Assembly: GCA_963575745.1 (NCBI GenBank)
Contig: CAUYUJ010020170.1
Span: 365,187 to 427,186 of the forward strand
Source of the DNA: Prorocentrum cordatum
Taxonomy: Eukaryota > Sar > Dinophyceae > Prorocentrales > Prorocentraceae
Direction: 5' to 3'
DNA length: 62,000 nt
This document shows positions 56,338-62,000 of the stretch, piece by piece. Made by a program: the position numbers and the translations under genes. Position 1 is the stretch's first letter, and the number at the start of each line of letters is the position of its first letter. Below the pieces are notes generated by a model, which was not told the DNA's origin, made no database searches, and saw only the letters and a program-made list of their open reading frames with translations.

Positions 56338-56640
56338 TGTCTTTTGGGAGCCTCTTGGAGGCCTTTTGGGGCGTCTTCGGGCCCTCTTGGCGGCCCCAGG
56401 GGCTTCTAGGAGCGTCTTGGGTGCCTTGGGGGAGCCTCTTCGGGCCTCTTGGGAGCCTCATGGAGGCCGTTTGGGGCGTCTTGGGGGCCTCTTGGCGGCT
56501 CCAGGGGCTTCCAGGAGCGTCTTGGGTGCCTCGGAGGAGCCTCTTGGTGCCTCTTGGGGGCCTCTTGGGGGCATCTTGGGGGCCTCTTGGAGGCCTCTTG
56601 GGGCCTCTTGGGGCTCTTTGGGAGGGGTCTGGGAGGTATC
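56338..56640 (+). repeat. CTTGGGGGCCTC minisatellite in X copy 2
   Basis: Same start as copy 1 (TCTTTTGGGAGCCTCTTGG), same unit family, ending GGGGTCTGGGAGGTATCTTG. A conserved G-rich part follows (56,690-56,880), including CCCGTCGGGGCCAGAATCC and the GGGAGGGGTAAACCCCTCCC hairpin. Confidence 0.9.
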
Positions 56641-57179
56641 TTGGGGCCATCTGTCGGGCGATCGATCAGAGATGGGGCGAGCATTTTTCTTCGCCCCCCC
56701 GTCGGGGCCAGAATCCTCGTGAGGGGTGTCGAATTTTAGCCCTCCCAGGAGTCGAAAAAAGACCCCTCTGACCACCCGCGGGGCGCCCTCTCCAGGTCCA
56801 GGGGGAGGGGGTAGTGGGAGGGGTAAACCCCTCCCCGAAGGGGAAGAAGGGGGGTTGAGAACAGAGCGGGCTCCCTAAACCACTCACGCCCGAAGGGCTG
56901 GTGGGATTATCTCGCTTGGCCTCTAGCTTGCCCCCGTGGCGCTTTGGGGTTCTCCCCTCGCTCGTGCTTCCTTGCGTTGGCTTTTGGCCCGCTGGCAATT
57001 ATCTCGCTTGGCCCCCCAAGCTTGCTATGCCTTCTCTGGCACAGGTGCACTCCGGTGTTGGCTTTGGCCCGCTGGCAATTATCTTGCGTGCTGCCCCATG
57101 CTCGATACGACCCGCTCTTTGGAATCGTCCTTGGAGCCGCAGATCAAAAAGTATCCCCACCAGGTCTGAGCACGAGGCG

Positions 57180-57720
57180 GAGGTATGGATAACCATGTTT
57201 CCTGCGAGGACGCTAGTGGCCTCCCCCGGGTACCTCGGGCCGACCGGCGGACTTGCCGGAGGAGTCGGCATCCTCCTCCCCCACTGTAGTTCCCTCCTCG
57301 AGCACCAGGCCATGGTCCCGGGATGTGCCATCGCCGCAATTGTCCAGCAGCGCGAGAGGAGATTTTGGGTGGTCTCCGTGTACCTCCCTCCCACCAGAAA
57401 GGAAGACACCCTTTCTGGAATTGCCATAGCCGCAGAACAGTGGGAGCCACTCGACACCTACTGGGGCGGGGATGTCAACCTACAGCTCAACCAACCAAGA
57501 ACAAGCTCTGGCTCATACACATGACCGGCCCCACCAGAATCGACAAGGATAGCGAATCGCAGATCGACGTGTTCGCATGCCCAGTCCGGCAGATCTATGC
57601 GTACGAGCCCCGTAAACTTTGGAGACTCACGCTGTCGGACCACGCCCTCATCTCTCTCGAACCACAGGGGGCAAGAAGGGCCAAAAGAGAGGATACCCTG
57701 AGGGCTGCGGACCTCAGGAA
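57180..57720 (+). pseudogene. LINE endonuclease domain
   Basis: Frame 0 reads EAEVWITMFPARTLVASPG, GGLAGGVGILLP, RFWVVSVYLPPTRKED and TYWGGDVNLQLNQPR, the G-G-D-F-N box with Val for Phe (Asp codon at 57,471). The frame changes near 57,490, then SQIDVFACP and WRLTLSDHALISL, with the S-D-H box at 57,635-57,643 intact. This apurinic-type nuclease would nick target DNA. The N-terminal catalytic Glu region is not clearly visible, so the domain may be 5'-truncated. Confidence 0.8.
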
Positions 57721-58480
57721 CTTCCCCACCGTTGCGCACGCAGACCTTCGCCAGCTCTGCGCCCACCTGGAACTCACCTTCGGAGTCCCGCCCGTCAACC
57801 TCAGTGGCCTCCTCCAGCCGACCGATTGGGTCAGACCGGCTTGCCCGGGTGGATTCCCCGACCGGCACTTAGACAACGACGACGGCGACACCTCTCTCAG
57901 CAACCTCCCCAGCGCGCAGCAGAACGCTGTTGGAGGGGCGCCAGACGTTGACCTCAACCCACCTGTCCTCCTTACTCTTGTGAGATTCGGTAGGCACGCT
58001 CTCTCCTCCGCATTGCTGGACTGGTGGAGGAAATCGAAAAGACACAAGACACGTGCCTCACCCGGCCTCCTGCTAGCCTCGGCCAGCCAGAAGGACGAGA
58101 CGACGCGCCCTGTGGGTGCCCTGGCGGCCTGGCTGTATGAATACGGCTGGGACGGACAGGACCTCCCCCTAAACCAGGCGGGCCTTTGGCTCAGAAGATG
58201 GGGCGCCGAGGTCACCCGGAGAAGAGCAGCCAGGCTGTCCCCAGCGCAAAGAGGACACGGTGGGAGCGCCCCCCTTGGCCGCCCACTACAGGACGGGACG
58301 GGGGATATACAAGAAGACCCACGCCATCTTAGGGGTACGTGACCACAGCGGCACGTGGCATGACAGACCCAATCAGATCGGCAACGCCCTGGGACAGCCG
58401 CAGTGCGATATGGCACTCCGCCCCCCCGCTCCCGGGCTCCGCCAGGAGACTCCTCGACCTGTACTTTCAGCGTCACCCTG
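57721..58480 (+). pseudogene. LINE endonuclease-RT linker
   Basis: Continuous frame from 57,323 to 58,342 with charged, helical sequence (RAADLRNFPTVAHADLRQLC, LAAWLYEYGWDGQDLPLNQA, WGAEVTRRRAARLSPAQRG). No catalytic motif. This is the usual spacer before LINE RT. Confidence 0.6.
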
Positions 58481-59760
58481 GCGTTGAAGTCTCAGACAGG
58501 CCCAGGCCAAACTGGGGCAGATTAGCAGCCATCGTCCTCACCCCTGGCAGAAGCGCCCCTGGGGTGGACGGCGTGCCATGCGAAGCATATCATCCTGGGG
58601 CCAGATTCGTAGCGTGCCTCATTGCCCAGGCGCGGCACGCCGCCGACCTCAACCCGGCACTCATCGAGGAGGTGCTAGGGCCCTCAGTAGACCTGCTCGC
58701 GTGGATCGGGAAGAAACCTGGTGCTGAAACCCCCAACGACATGAGACCGCCCCAACTGCCCACTTGTATTCGACGGCTGTATGGAGCCTCCTTGGCAGAC
58801 CTGATAGGCCCGGCAGTTGAGCCGCTCCTCCGCCCTAACCAGGCAGCCAAAAGAGGAGGCCAGTGCGGCCCCAATATCGCGAAGGTTACCCTGCATCTGG
58901 GATCCCTCCCCGAGCCCCAACTGAGCTGGGCCAGGCCTGGGCCGCGCTCTTGGGTAGGCATACCGCCACCGTCGACGCCTTTGTCAACCAGGCCGCCGCC
59001 GCGCTCGGGAGTGCCCCTGGCACGGCAGTCATATTCTGCGACCAAAACAAGGCCTTTGAGAGGATCTCACTACAATGGGCGGAGAGCCTCCTCCGTAGGT
59101 GGAAGCTCCCTCCCTGGCTGCTGCAAGCCCTCAACTCTCTGGTTGCCGAGGGACGGGCACAGACATGCAGGGGCAGGTACAAAGGGCCCGAACGGCGATT
59201 GCTGCGATCGGTCGGAATGGGCGGCACCGCCCCCCCGCCTCTCTGGAGTGCGGGGCACGGCCCCCTCATCTCAGCGATTACCTCCATCACAGGCGAAGAC
59301 GACCCCGCCTACGTTGACGATCTCGCTGCTCTTCTCAGCACAGCAGAGCAGGCTCTACGCGCGGCCATTGCCCTTCCCTGGGCCGCCATGGCCGCCGGAC
59401 TCCTGGTGGAGGCCCACCGTTGCAGAGGAATCCGCACCGCGGGCTCCCCAGCACTCAGAGCCGCGCTGGAAGAGGCACCTGTCCATTACGAACAAGACGG
59501 TGCCAACGTATGGATCTCTTGTCTTCCAAGCGTGCTCATTCAGTCCCTCTTGGAAAGCAGCGCAGGGCAGGGCCCACCCAACCGTGCGCCCCTGTTCAGC
59601 GCTCCTGCAACTGCACTTTCAAGACAGCCCTCGCCCCTGCGGGACATCAAGAGTTGTGGCGAGCTCTCGTGGAGCACGCCCCATTCGGAGGGCCCTCAGT
59701 GCGGGGCCAGTGGCCCTACCTCGGGGCAGTAGTCGTCTCTCGTGCTGCTGAAGGCGAAGA
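58481..59760 (+). pseudogene. LINE reverse transcriptase
   Basis: The frame from 58,339 gives GRSAPGVDGVPCEAYHPGA (RT motif with G-x-D-G), LAWIGKKPGAETPNDMRPPQ (K-K-P-G...R-P) and LIGPAVEPLLRPNQAAKRGG. The frame changes near 58,870; then VIFCDQNKAFERISLQW (palm Asp, codon 59,040), the fingers/palm LLRRWKLPPWLLQALNSLV, and DPAYVDDLAALL with the Y-V-D-D catalytic box at 59,310-59,321 intact. The thumb region follows. It would prime reverse transcription at the nicked target. Confidence 0.85.
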
Positions 59761-59838
59761 GCTCCCCCTTAACGGAGGGCTCACTTAAGGGCAGGAAGAC
59801 GCCCTAGGGAAAGGCACATGGGACCGACCCCTTCCCAA

Positions 59839-59925
<87 letters not shown>
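59839..59925. repeat. (GA)n microsatellite within the LINE
   Basis: About 43 GA dinucleotides, in a position where the LINE coding frame is broken. Confidence 0.98.
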
Positions 59926-59926
<1 letters not shown>

Positions 59927-60595
59927 ATGGCCCTACACCCAGCCAGGATGTCCCCCTCGCGCACGGCGGCCGCCTGGAATGCGCATCTTGTCTCCCTGGC
60001 TCCGTGCGCCGCCCACTGCGCCCTCCCCGACGTCGTGCAGGAGCGCGAGTTACGCGGCCAGCTCAGGACTGCGCTTGGTCTGGCCGGGTCCTCCTGGGCC
60101 CCCGACTTCGTCCTCGCGGGAGTGGGCATTCGCTTTTCAAGCGCAGGGCGCCCCCAGGTGCCCAGTCGCGACTGCCCGAGCGGTCGCAGCCAGAGCACAT
60201 GCTCTCAACGACTTCTGGGGCCCCATTCCTGTCAGGAAGAGCGCCAGGAACAGATGAAATAAACTGCTGAGATGGGCAAGCCAGGCGGCTCGGCAGCCAG
60301 AAGTGACCCCCCCCCCAGGCCCAAGATGATCACCGAGCAGAAAGCCGCCCGAGCTCTATGTCGTGTTAATCAACAGCGTGAGCTCCTTGAATGCAAGCAT
60401 TTCGGCAGGATCACCTACGCGGCCTCATGGGCGCAGATGCGCAGCCACAACCTCTCCAGATGGCTCCTGGACACCAGCCAAGGGAGGAGATGGCAAACAT
60501 CTGACGGTGAAGAATGGCATTTACTACACCACTGTACCTCCTTCACCGAAGCGCACCACGTGATCCGCGTCCTATGCAACGGTTTACCTGGCTAG
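59926..60595 (+). pseudogene. LINE post-RT region
   Basis: Frame 2 reads AAAWNAHLVSLAPCAAHCAL, LRGQLRTALGLAGSSWAPDF, VLAGVGIRFSSAGRPQVPS and, after a stop, KAARALCRVNQQRELLECKH. The first part fits the domain following RT in dinoflagellate LINEs. It ends at a stop near 60,595. Confidence 0.5.
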
Positions 60596-60599
60596 GCAA

Positions 60600-62000
60600 G
60601 ACGGAGGGGCGACGATGAAAGGAGACCGCACATGTGTTCATGTGGGGCACCGGCCAAGAACGTGTGGATCACCGCCGGGCCCAACGACGAAGGCGCAGCC
60701 TGGTGCGCGAGATGCATCGGCCCAGGCCCACATGCATCCGCCCTCTGGCAATCGCTGCTTCCCGGCCTACTTCCCCCCCCCCTTCGTGACCAAGCAGAAG
60801 CGTGCGCGCGCTCTCGGGGTCACCTGCACCCGCCCAACAGACGGACCACACGGACGATGCCCACTCTGTGGGCTCGGCGAGGCAACCACCGAACACGTGT
60901 GGAACTGGTGCCCAGCCGCGGCACTTGCCTGGTGTACCGTCAGGGGCCCTGACGACCCACGGACCCTTGCTCAGGCCATCATTAGCAGCGGCGAGCATCA
61001 ACCCTTGCTTGCGAAGTTGTTACACCAAGTATCCTTCAGGTATTGCGTCAACCTCACAGCCCCCCCCTCTGGATGCAGTCGAAGCCGCCAGGCTCATCCT
61101 GCAGGGCATAGTCGTTGCCGACATCGACCAAAAAGGGGACAGCGAGGACGATGGGCAAGGGGTGGACGAACCCCCAGGAGCGACAACCCAGACGAGACGT
61201 CTGTCTGGTCCGTCATGCGCGACACCTGCAGTACTTGCAACCCGTGCACCACCCCCGAAAGAGCGATCTGCGGAGCTGCCAGGCCCCATATGCAGCGACA
61301 TGCCCGCAGGGCTGGAGGAGAGATCCGCAGGCTCCCGGTGGTCACCAGACACCACAACCCAGGGGATAGACGCGTTGTCCTACAGGCGCCCCAGACGCGG
61401 GCCGCATGGATGCCCCCAGGACAAGGTTTGTTCCCTTGCCCTAGGACCGACGACTCTCCCACTGCCATCTGGACCTCCGTCTTCTGTCGGGAGTGCAGGT
61501 CTCACACCGCCACACTGTTCGCTAACGCTAGCTTGGAACCCGGCGACGAGGTCACAGTCCGCAGCTCGCCCTTCCCCGACTCCAATTGTACCCAATGGCC
61601 CTATGAGGTTACCTTGGATGGTGGTGCCAGGTCCATCGAGGGCGCTGACAAGGTCTCAGGCGCTGGTGCCATCCTGTGGCACCACAACCCCACCACCGGC
61701 TCTCCCCGAGTCCTGGCCATCGCCGTAGCTGCGCTCCCAGACTGTGGCAGCGCACAAATGGCCGAAGTTGCGGGCTGCCGTGCTGGTCTGGCCCTGCTTC
61801 ACCTCAAGGGCCCAATCCGGGCTGCCAGGATTGTTGGCGATAACCTCGCCGCTGTGCGATACGGCGCGGGCACCGCCAGGTACCGAAGGCTCAACCTTGC
61901 CCGGCAAATGGAGGACGCCCTTGGGCAGGCGGAAGGAGCTGGGTGGGTACTCACTTGGCAAGCTGTCAGACGGAGGCTGAACAAGGCCGCGGACAGCCTC
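60600..62000 (+). CDS. LINE zinc finger and RNase H, open to the window end
   Basis: One frame stays open from about 60,600 to 62,000. It contains a zinc-binding GRCPLCGLGEATTEHVWNWC (C-x2-C...H-x4-C, from 60,855), typical of the zinc finger after LINE RTs, then a Cys cluster DTCSTCNPC near 61,225 and FCRECRSH near 61,485. The RNase H domain follows: EVTLDGGARS (first Asp), AQMAEVAGCRAGLALLH (Glu), RAARIVGDNLAAVRYG (Asp), and VLTWQAVRRRLNKAADSL at the edge, near where a last catalytic residue is expected. RNase H would degrade the RNA strand after copying. Gene start unclear because of the upstream frameshift. Confidence 0.75.

Larger units (their letters stand above)
57165..62000 (+). mobile_element. 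LINE with endonuclease, RT, zinc finger and RNase H; runs off the window
   Basis: Domains in normal LINE order on the plus strand: endonuclease, RT, zinc finger, RNase H, continuing past 62,000. The reading frame changes near 57,490, 58,340, 58,870, 59,760 and 60,600, and a GA microsatellite interrupts it, so this copy is probably inactive. The catalytic RT box is nevertheless intact. The 5' boundary is inferred from the end of the 88-bp repeat. Confidence 0.85.

Overview
The window looks like nuclear DNA of a dinoflagellate (inference). The supporting features are nine TTTAGGG telomere-type units, a very repeat-rich and GC-rich composition, several decayed Ty1/copia elements carrying extra conserved blocks between protease and integrase (an arrangement I know from dinoflagellate genomes), GC-rich LINEs with a C-terminal RNase H, and almost no ordinary genes. 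Another GC-rich alga or alveolate cannot be excluded from the sequence alone. No tRNA, rRNA, CRISPR array or bacterial operon was recognised.

Layout. 0-6 kb: a CTA microsatellite, a 1-kb CA/CG-rich array, a short reversed copy of a transposon-like element called X here, a ~105-bp tandem repeat and 700 bp of degenerate TTAGGG-like sequence. 6.2-9 kb: copia remnant C (gag, zinc knuckle, protease). 9-20.6 kb: a higher-order array whose units carry a hairpin leader, a body and a long GTC trinucleotide tract. The array contains an inverted stretch, a 294-bp tandem triplication and an inserted 1.7-kb block that recurs inverted at 28.6-30.05 kb. 20.7-28.1 kb: copia remnant A, interrupted by X copy 1 and carrying a clean internal inversion of its reverse transcriptase. 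28.1-33 kb: simple repeats, the block copy, a dispersed 380-bp repeat and an interstitial telomere tract. 33.1-40.3 kb: copia remnant B, with gag to RNase H in order. 40.3-44.4 kb: minisatellites. 44.4-48.4 kb: a decayed LINE on the minus strand. 48.7-50.1 kb: a GAT array. 51.4 kb: three consecutive perfect palindromes. 53.4-54.65 kb: the only convincing cellular gene, an M12B (ADAM/reprolysin-type) zinc metalloprotease cut off by an X-type left end. 54.7-56.9 kb: X copy 2. 57.2-62 kb: a LINE with endonuclease, reverse transcriptase, zinc finger and RNase H running off the window end.

How the parts relate. Retroelements supply most protein-like sequence and all are frameshifted or damaged. 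The most coherent possibly undescribed entity is X: a non-coding element (copies of about 0.48, 1.74 and 2.18 kb) with short offset inverted termini, an ATT duplicated at both ends of each complete copy, and an empty-site comparison inside the window. Two X copies share a distinctive minisatellite plus TAG microsatellite core. Many very long open frames in the window are artefacts of trinucleotide or in-frame tandem repeats and are not annotated as genes.
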